From assembly GCA_046349855.1 (NCBI GenBank), contig JAXMBM010000014.1:62001-126000 (forward strand): a DNA stretch of 64,000 bases. The letters run 5' to 3'. A program made the position numbers and the translations under genes. Below are positions 1 to 8,321 of this stretch, piece by piece. The stretch comes from CAIXSC01 sp046349855. GTDB taxonomy: Bacteria > Planctomycetota > Planctomycetia > Pirellulales > Pirellulaceae. Numbering within the stretch: position 1 is the stretch's first letter; each line of letters opens with the position of its first letter. A model generated the notes under the pieces. The model did no database searches, was not told where the DNA came from, and saw only the letters and a program-made list of their open reading frames with translations.

Positions 1-1133
1 TCCTCCCGCAACACGACGTCGCAATGCCGTTCCAGCAGCACGCGATCCTGCGTCAGCGTGCCGGTCTTGTCGACGCACAACACATCCATGGCCCCCAGGT
101 CCTGGATGCTGTTGAGCCGTTTGACAATCACCTGACGCTGCCCCATGGCCAGCGCCCCTTTGGCGAGGCAGACCGTGACGATCATGGGCAGCATTTCCGG
201 AGTCAGCCCAACCGCCACCGCCAGCGCAAAGAAGAACGCGTTGCGCCAATCTCCTTTGGTCAGTCCGTTGAGCACCAGGACCAGCGGAGTCATCACGAGG
301 ACGATTCGCAGCATCATCCAGGTGAACCGCTCGATTCCGCGGTCGAACGCGGTCGCTTGCCGGGGATCGGTGAGCGACTGCGCCATACTCCCCAGCAGCG
401 TCTGCTCACCCGTCGCCACCACCACGGCCACCCCGGCTCCGCTCTCGACGTTCGTCCCCAGGAATGCCATATCAGGCCACTCCAGCGGGACCATGGCTGC
501 TCCGGGTCGCAGCGCGGCGAACTTTTCTACCGGCAAGCTCTCCCCCGTCAAGGCACTCTGGTTGATGAACAGATCCTTGGCCGCCACCAACCGTACATCC
601 GCGGGTACCATGTCACCGGCCGCCAGCCGCACGACATCTCCGGGCACCAGACGAGACACGGCCACTTCCGTCGGTACGCCGTCGCGGACGACCGTGGCCG
701 TGACCGAAATCAGCGCCTTGAGCCGCGCCGCCGCTCGATCCGCTTTCGCTTCCTGCACCCACTTGAGTCCGATCCCCAGCACGATCATCGCCGACATCAA
801 CCCGCCGGAACGGACGTCACCGGTGACAAAGGAAATCGTCGCCAGCACTCCCAGCAACAACACGAGCGGATTGAGGGCGGCGCGCAGCAGCATCTGCAGC
901 CCGGTCGCCCGCCGCTCGCGTGCCAGCACGTTGGGACCGTATTCCGTCAGCCGCTGGGCGGCGGCGTCGGCGGTGAGCCCCTCGGCGGACGTCCGCAGCC
1001 GGGCATGGACCGCGGCAGCTTCCAGCGTCGCGACCTCTTCCAGCACACGCGACGCTCGTTCCTGCGGTCGCTCGTGAGAGATCAGCGACAGCAGCTGGCG
1101 CGGAAAAATGCTGGCATGATGATGGCGTGGCAC
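1..1133 (-). CDS. mgtA: Mg2+-importing P-type ATPase (MgtA/MgtB type), N-terminal part, cut by window edge
   Basis: About 377 N-terminal residues of a P-type ATPase are visible; the rest lies left of the window. Seen directly on the minus strand: the actuator motif LTGESLPVEK (around 530-555), the membrane motif PEMLPM, and LNSIQDLGAMDVLC followed by the phosphorylation site DKTGT (57-71). PEMLPM, where most P-type ATPases have PEGLP, and the LNSIQD..GAMDVLC signature are characteristic of the type IIIB Mg2+ importers. The protein would sit in the inner membrane and bring Mg2+ into the cell using ATP. The start is taken as GTG at 1133 because no ATG lies in frame; GAGG stands 11 bases upstream. 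It begins 13 bases after the miaE stop, so the two are probably co-transcribed. The nucleotide-binding and C-terminal membrane parts cannot be judged. Confidence 0.9.
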   Translation of the reverse strand, partial: MPRHHHASIFPRQLLSLISHERPQERASRVLEEVATLEAAAVHARLRTSAEGLTADAAAQRLTEYGPNVLARERRATGLQMLLRAALNPLVLLLGVLATISFVTGDVRSGGLMSAMIVLGIGLKWVQEAKADRAAARLKALISVTATVVRDGVPTEVAVSRLVPGDVVRLAAGDMVPADVRLVAAKDLFINQSALTGESLPVEKFAALRPGAAMVPLEWPDMAFLGTNVESGAGVAVVVATGEQTLLGSMAQSLTDPRQATAFDRGIERFTWMMLRIVLVMTPLVLVLNGLTKGDWRNAFFFALAVAVGLTPEMLPMIVTVCLAKGALAMGQRQVIVKRLNSIQDLGAMDVLCVDKTGTLTQDRVLLERHCDVVLRE

Positions 1134-1146
1134 GGCGTCGTTCGCC

Positions 1147-1722
1147 TCAACTGTGCATCCGCGGACGTTCATCTCCCTCGGCCAGGATGCGGGCTTCCTC
1201 GGCGGCCAATTGTGCGAGCCGAGCGTCCACGGCGGCCTCCGTGCCGTAATGCCGCGCCAACCGCACGTAGGTGCTGTGATGTCGCGCCTCGGATTCGAAC
1301 AGGCTGTCGTAAAATGCGGCCAGTTCGGCGTCGGGCGCATGCGACCGCAGCAGCGAGAACCGCTCGCAGGATCGGGCTTCGATCAAGCCGGCGATCAGCA
1401 GCCGGTCAATCGCCCGCTCCGGTTCCTGCTTCCTCACCAGGTCATTGAGCTTGCGGCCATAAGTGCTGGGGACCAGTCGCCGGAAGCGGATTCCGCGCCG
1501 CTTGAGCAGATCGCAGACGAGATGAAAATGGCTGAGCTCTTCGTTCACGATCTCCGTCATCGCGCGGCACAGCGCCTCGTCTTCCACATAGGCGAACATC
1601 AGATTGAGCGCCGTGCCCGCCGCCTTCTTCTCGCAGTGGGCATGGTCGATAAGGATCTCGTCCAGGTGCTGCTCCACCTGCCGCAGCCACCGGGGTGACG
1701 TCTCCGACTGCAGACTCAGCAT
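1147..1722 (-). CDS. miaE: tRNA-(ms2io6A)-hydroxylase, MiaE family
   Basis: A 191-residue ferritin-like diiron protein. MiaE hydroxylates the isopentenyl side chain of 2-methylthio-N6-isopentenyladenosine at position 37 of tRNAs reading U-starting codons. Visible diiron ligands fit the family: DHAHCEKKA (residues ~26-34), NEELSHFHLV (~81-90), EARSCERF (~115-122) and SEARHHSTY (~145-153), giving the repeated E...ExxH pattern of a four-helix bundle. Length is normal. ATG at 1722 has AGGGA about 10 bases upstream. The downstream neighbour on the same strand is the Mg2+ ATPase, with no obvious functional link. Confidence 0.88.
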   Translation of the reverse strand: MLSLQSETSPRWLRQVEQHLDEILIDHAHCEKKAAGTALNLMFAYVEDEALCRAMTEIVNEELSHFHLVCDLLKRRGIRFRRLVPSTYGRKLNDLVRKQEPERAIDRLLIAGLIEARSCERFSLLRSHAPDAELAAFYDSLFESEARHHSTYVRLARHYGTEAAVDARLAQLAAEEARILAEGDERPRMHS

Positions 1723-1893
1723 GCTACGTGTCCCTGTTCCTGCTCCGTCGCTCAGCGGCCGCCTCCGCGGCTGGCCACACTCCTGGGGGAAGCGGCCCTG
1801 TCTTCAGGGTATCTCCGCGGCTGCGATTCGCCCAGGGGCGGCCGGGCCGGCGGGGGCTCGCGACATTTTCCCACGCTCGATAAGCTGGTCCCC

Positions 1894-3804
1894 ATGATCC
1901 TGCTTTCCGCGCGTCAGATCCGCAAACACTTTGGCCCCGAACCGGTGCTCGACGGCGTCACCTGCGACGTCCGTCCGGGCGAGCGTATCTCGCTGGTCGG
2001 CCCGAACGGCGCCGGCAAGTCGACCTTGATGAAGATCCTGGCAGGCCTGGAAGAGGCCGATGCCGGGACGATCGAACGGCATCCGACCCTGCGGCTCGGC
2101 TACCTCGAGCAGCACCCGGAATTTGCGGCCGACCGCACCGTCTGGCAGGAGGCCGAACATGCACTCAGCGACCTCCTGTCGTTGCAACATCAGGTCGAAC
2201 ACGTGGCCCAGGCACTGGCCGAAGCGGTCGACGAGGACGAACGGCAGCGGCTGGCGGCTCGTTTCGATTTCCTGCAGCACGAACTGCAGCACCGCGACGC
2301 CTACAACCTGCACCACAAGATCGAACGCGTGCTCCAGGGTCTGGGGTTCGCCAGTTCCGCCTTTTCGCAATCCGTGTCGCTGCTCAGCGGCGGACAACAG
2401 AACCGGTTGCTGCTGGCGCGGCTGCTGCTGGCCGAGCCCGACCTGATGCTGCTCGACGAACCCTCCAACCACCTGGACATCGAAGCGACGGAGTGGCTGG
2501 AAGAGTTCCTGGTCAATTCGCAGCAGGCGCTGCTCGTCGTGAGCCACGATCGTTACTTTCTCGACAAGGTGACGAATCGCACGTTCGAACTTGTCCAAGG
2601 GACGGTCGATGCCTACCCCGGCAACTTCTCGGCCTACCGGCGACAGAAAGCCGAACGTCTGGAGGTGCAGCGGCGAACCTACGAAAAGCAGCAGGCCGAA
2701 ATCGCCAAGATGGAAGATTTCGTGCGGCGCAATTCGTATGGCCAGAAGCATGCGCAGGCCGAGGATCGGCGGAAAAAGCTGGAACGGATCGAACGGGTGG
2801 AGCGGCCGCGGGAGATTGCCGCTTCGCCGATGTCCTTTCCGCCAGCCGCCCGCACGGGCGACATCGTGCTGCGCGTCGAAGGATTGGCCAAGGCGTATGC
2901 GCGCCCCCTGTTTCAGGACCTGCGGTTCGACGTGTTGCGCGGAGAAAAATGGGGCATCCTCGGCCCCAACGGTTGCGGCAAGACCACCCTGCTCCGCTGC
3001 CTGGTCGGGCAGCAGACGCCGGACGCGGGCCGCATCATCCTCGGCGCGGGTGTCAAGGTCGGCTATTTCGATCAGATGTTGAGCGGCCTGGACGCGAACC
3101 TGGAAGTGGTGGAAGCGGTCCGACCGGGACACAAGGATTTCACGCTGCAACAACGGCGCGATCTGCTGGCCCGCTTCGGCATCACCGGCGACATGGCATT
3201 CCAACAGGTGGCCAGCTTGAGCGGAGGCGAGCGGAACCGAGCGGCGCTCGCCTGGCTCGCCAGCCTCGACGCCACGCTCCTGGTGCTGGATGAGCCGACG
3301 AATCACCTCGATCTGTGGGCCCGCGATTCGCTGGAAAAGGCGCTCCGCGAGTTCGATGGCACCGTCGTACTGGTGAGTCACGACCGGTATTTCCTCAACC
3401 AGGTCTGCGATCATCTGCTGGTGGTCGAACCGGGCCGCTTCCGCGAGATCGAAGGCAACTACGACACCTACATTCATCTGGTCCGCCAGGGGTTGGCGGG
3501 GACCGTCCCGACGCGTAAACCGTCGCCCGCTGCGCCGCCACAGGCCGCTGCGCGTTCCGCCGAATCCGCCGACAACAAGCCCGCCAAACGCAAACGCAAG
3601 TATCCGTATCGTAAAGCCCCCGACATCGAACGGGAGATTCACGAACGCGAGGCGCGTCTGACCGAACTGCACACCCTGATGGCCACGCCTGAGGTGCTGC
3701 GCGACGGCCGCCGAGTGAAGGAGTTGAGCAACGAACTCAGCTCGCAGGAATCCACGCTCGCACAACTGTACGAACACTGGGAAGAAGCCTTGGAGCTCAA
3801 CTGA
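1894..3804 (+). CDS. ABC-F family ATPase (Uup-like, with C-terminal coiled-coil domain)
   Basis: A soluble 636-residue protein with two ABC ATPase domains and no membrane segments, so an ABC-F protein acting on ribosomes or nucleic acid rather than a transporter. Domain 1: Walker A GPNGAGKST (~36-44), signature LSGGQQNR, Walker B LMLLDEPSNHLD. An inter-domain linker rich in K/R/E follows (~240-310). Domain 2: GPNGCGKTT, signature LSGGERNR, Walker B LLVLDEPTNHLD. A basic stretch (KRKRKYPYRK) and a helical pair at ~565-636 match the Uup-type C-terminal domain. Uup-like proteins have been linked to replication/repair intermediates and ribosome function; which applies here cannot be read from sequence. 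The stop overlaps the next start by one base (TGATG). Confidence 0.92.
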   Translation: MILLSARQIRKHFGPEPVLDGVTCDVRPGERISLVGPNGAGKSTLMKILAGLEEADAGTIERHPTLRLGYLEQHPEFAADRTVWQEAEHALSDLLSLQHQVEHVAQALAEAVDEDERQRLAARFDFLQHELQHRDAYNLHHKIERVLQGLGFASSAFSQSVSLLSGGQQNRLLLARLLLAEPDLMLLDEPSNHLDIEATEWLEEFLVNSQQALLVVSHDRYFLDKVTNRTFELVQGTVDAYPGNFSAYRRQKAERLEVQRRTYEKQQAEIAKMEDFVRRNSYGQKHAQAEDRRKKLERIERVERPREIAASPMSFPPAARTGDIVLRVEGLAKAYARPLFQDLRFDVLRGEKWGILGPNGCGKTTLLRCLVGQQTPDAGRIILGAGVKVGYFDQMLSGLDANLEVVEAVRPGHKDFTLQQRRDLLARFGITGDMAFQQVASLSGGERNRAALAWLASLDATLLVLDEPTNHLDLWARDSLEKALREFDGTVVLVSHDRYFLNQVCDHLLVVEPGRFREIEGNYDTYIHLVRQGLAGTVPTRKPSPAAPPQAAARSAESADNKPAKRKRKYPYRKAPDIEREIHEREARLTELHTLMATPEVLRDGRRVKELSNELSSQESTLAQLYEHWEEALELN

Positions 3805-4706
3805 TGAACAAGCGGTTACTGGCGAGCGGCTGGGTGCGCGTGCGGATCGTATTGCCCACGATTCTGCTGACCGGAATGCTGTCCGCGGCGGCCTATGTGG
3901 CGGCCCAGGAAATCGACGTCGTTCCCGACGTCGTGTACGGCCACAAGGATGGCCTGGCCATGACGTACGACGTGTTCCCGCCCTCGCAGAATGCCAACGG
4001 AGCGGGCGTGCTGTTCATGGTCAGCGGCGGGTGGTACTCGCAGTGGCAACCGCCGGCGCAGATGCGAGTCTTCACCGACCCACTGACCAAGCGTGGCTTC
4101 ACCGTTTTTACCGTCCGCCACGGCAGCAGCCCGCGGTACGGCATTCCCGACGCCGTGACCGACGTGCGGCGTGCCGTGCGCCACATCCGATCGACGGCCG
4201 ACAAATGGAAGGTCGATCCCCAGCGGCTGGGCGTCTATGGGATGAGCGCCGGCGGGCACCTGTCGTTGATGCTGGGCACCACGGCCGACGACGGCCAACC
4301 GTCCGACAAGGATCCCGTGCTGCAGGTGAGTGACCGAGTCCAGGCGGTGGTGGCCTACGTCGCTCCGACCGATCTGACGATCATGGTCAAGGAGGCTCCC
4401 GATCGTCTGCCCGCGTACGAGAAATTCCCGGCCTTGAACCTCGACCTGGCAGCGGCTCGGGCACATTCCCCGCTGTGGCACGTGTCGCGTGATGACGCTC
4501 CCACACTGCTGCTCGCAGGTGCCAAGGACGAGTTGGTGCCGATCGACCACAGTCGACGACTTCTGCGCGCTCTGGAAGAACAGCAGGTACCGTCCAAGTT
4601 GATCGAGTATCCCAACGCGGGCCACGGTTTCGGCCCGCTCGATCTGGCCGCCTCGGTGATCGCGATGACGGCCTGGTTTGAAGAACACCTCGCCCGGAAG
4701 AAATAG
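3804..4706 (+). CDS. Secreted alpha/beta hydrolase (esterase/BD-FAE-like)
   Basis: A 300-residue protein with an N-terminal signal peptide (apolar stretch ~16-34 ending in AAQE), so probably periplasmic or secreted. The fold is alpha/beta hydrolase: an HGSS-like loop at ~108-111, nucleophile elbow YGMSAGGH (~143-150, catalytic Ser), an acid in AGAKDELVP (~237-245) and a catalytic His in NAGHGFGP (~272-279). This pattern is common in the acetyl-xylan/feruloyl esterase and kynurenine-formamidase-like subfamilies. It overlaps the ABC-F stop by one base, so translation is probably coupled, but the link looks opportunistic. Substrate is unknown; a carbohydrate ester is a fair guess. Confidence 0.82.
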   Translation: MNKRLLASGWVRVRIVLPTILLTGMLSAAAYVAAQEIDVVPDVVYGHKDGLAMTYDVFPPSQNANGAGVLFMVSGGWYSQWQPPAQMRVFTDPLTKRGFTVFTVRHGSSPRYGIPDAVTDVRRAVRHIRSTADKWKVDPQRLGVYGMSAGGHLSLMLGTTADDGQPSDKDPVLQVSDRVQAVVAYVAPTDLTIMVKEAPDRLPAYEKFPALNLDLAAARAHSPLWHVSRDDAPTLLLAGAKDELVPIDHSRRLLRALEEQQVPSKLIEYPNAGHGFGPLDLAASVIAMTAWFEEHLARKK

Positions 4707-4722
4707 CCCCGCGGGTCGGGGC
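4706..4722 (+). terminator. GC hairpin directly after the hydrolase stop codon
   Basis: A 6-bp perfect stem (GCCCCG / CGGGGC) with a 5-base loop begins at the last base of the stop codon and lies between convergent genes. There is no T-run after it, so termination would be Rho-assisted or the hairpin may only stabilise the 3' end. Confidence 0.3.
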
Positions 4723-4772
4723 CGAGCGAGCGTGCCACCGTAATCGTGTCCGGTGCCTGTCGCGCGCCGCAC

Positions 4773-5882
4773 TTACGGCCGCGACAACGGGTCACCGGGA
4801 TCGTTCACGTAGATCTTGAGTACGGCAAAGTGGCTGGGGTCGCCTGACAGGAGCGCGTGATTGGCGACCAGCAGCGACTTGCTCTTGCTGTCGAACGCCA
4901 GAGCCGCCGGGTTGTCGAGCGGTACGTCGGCGCCCGGCGGGCTGGAGATACGTCCCAGTTCGCCGATCCCCGGGGCCAGCAGCGAAATCTGATTGACGAA
5001 GGCCAGCGATACGTAGAGCGTACCGTCGTGGCCGAAAGCCAACTGGTCCGGCCCTTCGCTCGCCAGATACTCGTGGACCAGTTCCAGCTGCGATTCCTCC
5101 GGAGACTCCGTCAGCGGCACACGGTAGATGGCCCCGCGCAACGGATTGGCGGCCGAGGTGGTCACGGCCACGTAGAGGAATTCCCGCGCCGGATCGAGCC
5201 GCACGCCGTTGGTGCCGAAGGGGAGGAACCCGCCTCCTTCGAACGCCGCACTCTGCAGCCAGATCTCGGGCTCGCCGCCCGCGGGGCTGTAGCGGAAGAT
5301 GGTGGCCTGCAGCGAGTCGGTCACGTAGGCGTATCCCGCGTCATCCAGCACGATGTCATTGATGATGGGCGGCAGATCGAAGGCCGTGGGGGAACTGGGT
5401 TCGCCCGGGTCGGCGGTGGCGGCGGCAGGCAGATCGGGGAGCGGCGCCCCGAAATACTCCTGCACATAACCGGCGCCTTGCTTGACGAACCGGAGCAGCC
5501 CGAGCTGCGTGCTCAGAGCGTAGACTCGCCCTTCGCCGTCCACCGCCACGTTGCTCAAGGCATGCTCGAACGCCAAAGCTTCCCCTTGCACGGTGATGGT
5601 CGTGAGCCTGACGCCCGTATCGCGATCCAGAACCTGAATCGCGGAGGGCCCGGTCCCGGCAGTGCCGAAACGCGCCGGGCCCGAGACATAGATCCGGGAG
5701 CCGGCGACGGCGATCCCCTCGGGAAACCCCGGATCGGCTGGCAGCAGCGATAAGGTGGTCATGGTTCCGAATGGCGGCTTCGGCCCCGCCCCCGTGGCCA
5801 GACCGGTGATCAGGCCAATCGTGCCCGATGTGACCAACAGCCAGCTCAACCAGATTCCCCCACGTTGTTTCCCCCAGACCAT
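4773..5882 (-). CDS. Secreted/anchored NHL/SMP-30-like beta-propeller protein
   Basis: About 369 residues. Start is ATG at 5882 because AGGAGA stands 6 bases upstream; a longer frame up to 5924 has no such site. The N-terminus (basic, then apolar WLSWLLVTSGTIGLITGLA) is a signal peptide or anchor. The body has repeated sequences of the kind GIAVAGSRIYVSG, NVAVDGEGRVYALS, DIVLDDAGYAYVTDS and QLAFGHDGTLYVSLA at regular spacing, the blade signature of NHL/SMP-30 type propellers. Such proteins can be sugar-lactone hydrolases or binding modules. No metal-binding residues could be assigned with certainty, so function is open. It is convergent with the hydrolase. Confidence 0.7.
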   Translation of the reverse strand: MVWGKQRGGIWLSWLLVTSGTIGLITGLATGAGPKPPFGTMTTLSLLPADPGFPEGIAVAGSRIYVSGPARFGTAGTGPSAIQVLDRDTGVRLTTITVQGEALAFEHALSNVAVDGEGRVYALSTQLGLLRFVKQGAGYVQEYFGAPLPDLPAAATADPGEPSSPTAFDLPPIINDIVLDDAGYAYVTDSLQATIFRYSPAGGEPEIWLQSAAFEGGGFLPFGTNGVRLDPAREFLYVAVTTSAANPLRGAIYRVPLTESPEESQLELVHEYLASEGPDQLAFGHDGTLYVSLAFVNQISLLAPGIGELGRISSPPGADVPLDNPAALAFDSKSKSLLVANHALLSGDPSHFAVLKIYVNDPGDPLSRP

Positions 5883-6145
5883 GACGGCTCTCCTGTAGTG
5901 TGGATCAGTAACGGTGTCGAACAACGACCAGGTGTCGTTCCGCTGGAATTACGCGGGCCGGCCCCATCTGTGACTCACCCACTGTCGATTTCTCGCCTAC
6001 AAGACACCGCGGAGCCACGGTGGGACCGCAGCGCGAGACTTCACCCACGTTCTGCCTCGCCGGGATGCAAACTCCCTGGGAATGGCTAGAATGCCGGAAC
6101 TTCTCGGCCCTCTTTTCCGGTCGATGACGACGGCGGAACGACACC

Positions 6146-7207
6146 ATGGCGGCGCGCCTGACACTCGAACAATTCTCCGCCCTCAACGACGAACTGGCGG
6201 CGTTGGCGCGCAGCGGCGTCCCGTGGGAATTGGGATTGAAGGAGCTGGGACGCGACCTGCCAGGACGCCTGGGCACTCAGCTGCAGGCGATCGGTGAGCG
6301 GCTGGCGACGGGCGAATCACTGCTCGACGTGCTGGCGGACGAACGGCTGGGAGTGCCAGCCGGCTACCGGGCTCTGCTCGAAGCCGGCCTGCGTTCGGGC
6401 AATCCAGGCCGGGCACTGGAAGACGTGGCGCAGACGGCGCGTAGTGCCCATGAGCTGCGGTGGTCGCTGTACCACGTGCTGGCGTATCCCCTGCTGGTTG
6501 CGGGCGTGGCCTATGGAGTGTTCCTGTTCCTGCTGGTCTACGTCACGCCATCGATTCTCGACGCCTTTCCCAGCCTCGCCGGCACGTCGGCTTCCCAGTG
6601 GGATTGGTTGCGGGCGCTCGGTCGCTCGGCACCCCGGTGGGCTCCGTGGCCGCCGGTGGTGGCGTTGGGATTGCTGATCCTGGGCGGGCGCTGGCTGATC
6701 TCGGCCAGTTGGTCAAACACCACGGGAAAGGCTGCGAGTGGCACGGGCTGGCCCTGGCCAACCCGCGTGGTCGCTTGGGGCCGCTTGGCCACGTTCCTCG
6801 ATCTGCTGGGCGCACTCGTCGCCCATTCGGTCCCGTTGCCGGAGGCCCTGGAGCTGGCGGCGGACGCCGGGGGAGTACGGAGCTGGAGTGCGGGCGCTCG
6901 CCAGCTGGCGGCGCGACTGCGCGCCGGTGAGCCCTGGACGCATCAAGCGGTGGTTCAGGCCGGGTTGCCGCCCAGCATCGGGTGGCTGTTCGTTCCTGCC
7001 GCGGACTCCGCCATCACGGGCGCCGCTCTGCAGAACATGGCCGTCCATCTGCGCCGCCGGGCGCAGGCGGAAGCCGAAACCTTGGCGCGCTTTCTGCCAG
7101 CCTGCCTGTCCCTGGTTCTGGGGATAGGGCTGGTGCTGCCGTTCAGCCTGGTTCTGTTCCTCCCCTGGTGCCATTTGCTCCGGGACATCATTACTCAGGC
7201 GAACTGA
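6146..7207 (+). CDS. Type II secretion/type IV pilus inner-membrane platform protein, GspF/PilC family (copy 1 of 3)
   Basis: 353 residues. It has the GspF domain pattern: a helical cytosolic part with the ALARSGVPWELGLKELG and AIGERLATGESL...L motifs, a first membrane segment (~115-140), a second cytosolic repeat (SVPLPEALELAADAGG), and a C-terminal membrane segment (~310-335). GspF/PilC proteins form the inner-membrane platform that couples the assembly ATPase to pseudopilus growth. It lacks the N-terminal cytosolic extension found in ~400-residue family members. It opens an operon of six genes; its stop is followed immediately by the next ATG (TGAATG). No strong ribosome binding site was seen, only GCGGAA about 9 bases upstream. 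Confidence 0.82.
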   Translation: MAARLTLEQFSALNDELAALARSGVPWELGLKELGRDLPGRLGTQLQAIGERLATGESLLDVLADERLGVPAGYRALLEAGLRSGNPGRALEDVAQTARSAHELRWSLYHVLAYPLLVAGVAYGVFLFLLVYVTPSILDAFPSLAGTSASQWDWLRALGRSAPRWAPWPPVVALGLLILGGRWLISASWSNTTGKAASGTGWPWPTRVVAWGRLATFLDLLGALVAHSVPLPEALELAADAGGVRSWSAGARQLAARLRAGEPWTHQAVVQAGLPPSIGWLFVPAADSAITGAALQNMAVHLRRRAQAEAETLARFLPACLSLVLGIGLVLPFSLVLFLPWCHLLRDIITQAN

Positions 7208-8254
7208 ATGTCGCGACCCGCGGACTTTCCCGACCATTCTCCACCAGCCAGCGACGCCACCGTCGTCACGGCCCAGGCCCTCCAGGTTCTCGGTGGCCTG
7301 CTGCCACTGGACGCGGCGCTGCGCGCGGCCGCGGCCACCGCGTCGTCGCGGCGTCTGGCGCTGGCCTTGGAACGCGTGGCCGACCGGATTTCCCAAGGCG
7401 CGCCGCTCGACGTCGCTTTGTCTGACCCCTTCCTGCGTTTCCCCCCCGCGCTCCGCACCGCCCTGGTCCGGGCGGCCCAGCAGGGTCGCCTGCCGGAAAC
7501 GCTCGCCCAGTGGACAGAACAGCAGCAGCTCTCGGACGACCTGCGGCGCGCCACCCGAGGCGCGGTGTTTTATCCCCTGATGGTCGTGCTGGCGTCGCTG
7601 ATCATCGTCCTCACTTTTGCGATGACGCTGCAGGGGCACCTGAAGATCTACGAAGAGTTCAATTTGCGAGTTCCCTGGACCGCCCGCAGCGCGCTGTGGT
7701 TGTCGACCGCGAGCCCCTGGCTGCTCCTGTGCCTGGTCGGCTCGATCGCGATTGCCATCCTGGCCCGCGTCTTGCTCGGAATCAGTCGCTGGAACACGCT
7801 GCTGAGCAGCGTGCCGCTGGTGGGCTCGATGTGGTGGTGGTCGGCCCTGGCGCGGATGTTTCGCTGGCTGGGGGTGCTGGTCGAGGCGCGTTTGCCATTG
7901 CCGGAGGCCCTCCGACTGGCCGGCGGGCTGGCCGGCGATTTCCGGCTGGCCATCGCTTCCGGCGAGCTGGCCAATTGTGTCGAGCGTGGGGAGTCGTTGA
8001 GTCAGGCCCTGGCGGACAAGACTCCCTGGCCCGCGACGGCGGCCGTCCTGGTGCACTGGGGCGAACAGACCGGCACTCTGGTGAACAGCCTCCAGAGCGT
8101 CGCCGAACTGTGCGACTCCCGCGCGCGACTGCGAACTTATTGGACCCGCGTCAGCCTGCCGCCGGTGGCGTTTCTGGCCGTCGGTTTCACCGTGCTGTTT
8201 ACCTATACCGTCCTGCTCCTCCCCGTGGTCGCCTTGATCGGCATGTTCGGTTGA
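7208..8254 (+). CDS. GspF/PilC family platform protein (copy 2 of 3)
   Basis: 348 residues with the same two-repeat plan as its neighbour: first repeat with RISQGAPLDVAL and LVRAAQQGRLPETLAQW (~60-100), a membrane segment at ~120-140, a pair of apolar stretches (~165-190), a second repeat with EARLPLPEALRLAGG and VERGESLSQALADK, and a C-terminal membrane anchor (~315-345). It follows copy 1 with no spacer, so translation is coupled. The closeness in layout but not in sequence suggests old paralogues that may work as a hetero-oligomer. Confidence 0.82.
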   Translation: MSRPADFPDHSPPASDATVVTAQALQVLGGLLPLDAALRAAAATASSRRLALALERVADRISQGAPLDVALSDPFLRFPPALRTALVRAAQQGRLPETLAQWTEQQQLSDDLRRATRGAVFYPLMVVLASLIIVLTFAMTLQGHLKIYEEFNLRVPWTARSALWLSTASPWLLLCLVGSIAIAILARVLLGISRWNTLLSSVPLVGSMWWWSALARMFRWLGVLVEARLPLPEALRLAGGLAGDFRLAIASGELANCVERGESLSQALADKTPWPATAAVLVHWGEQTGTLVNSLQSVAELCDSRARLRTYWTRVSLPPVAFLAVGFTVLFTYTVLLLPVVALIGMFG

Positions 8255-8321
8255 CCGGGAACCTCGCGCGCCGCGGGTCTCCCCCGACCGGCGTCCGTCC
8301 CTCGTACGGGAAACTGTTGTC

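Noticed and set aside
24..1448. Open frame on the plus strand at the left edge
   Set aside because: The minus strand has DKTGT, TGES and PEMLPM of a Mg2+ P-type ATPase, and MiaE; the plus frame is His/Arg/Gln-rich noise.
1804..3777. Minus-strand frame of 657 codons
   Set aside because: Shadow of the ABC-F gene, which has both sets of Walker and signature motifs.
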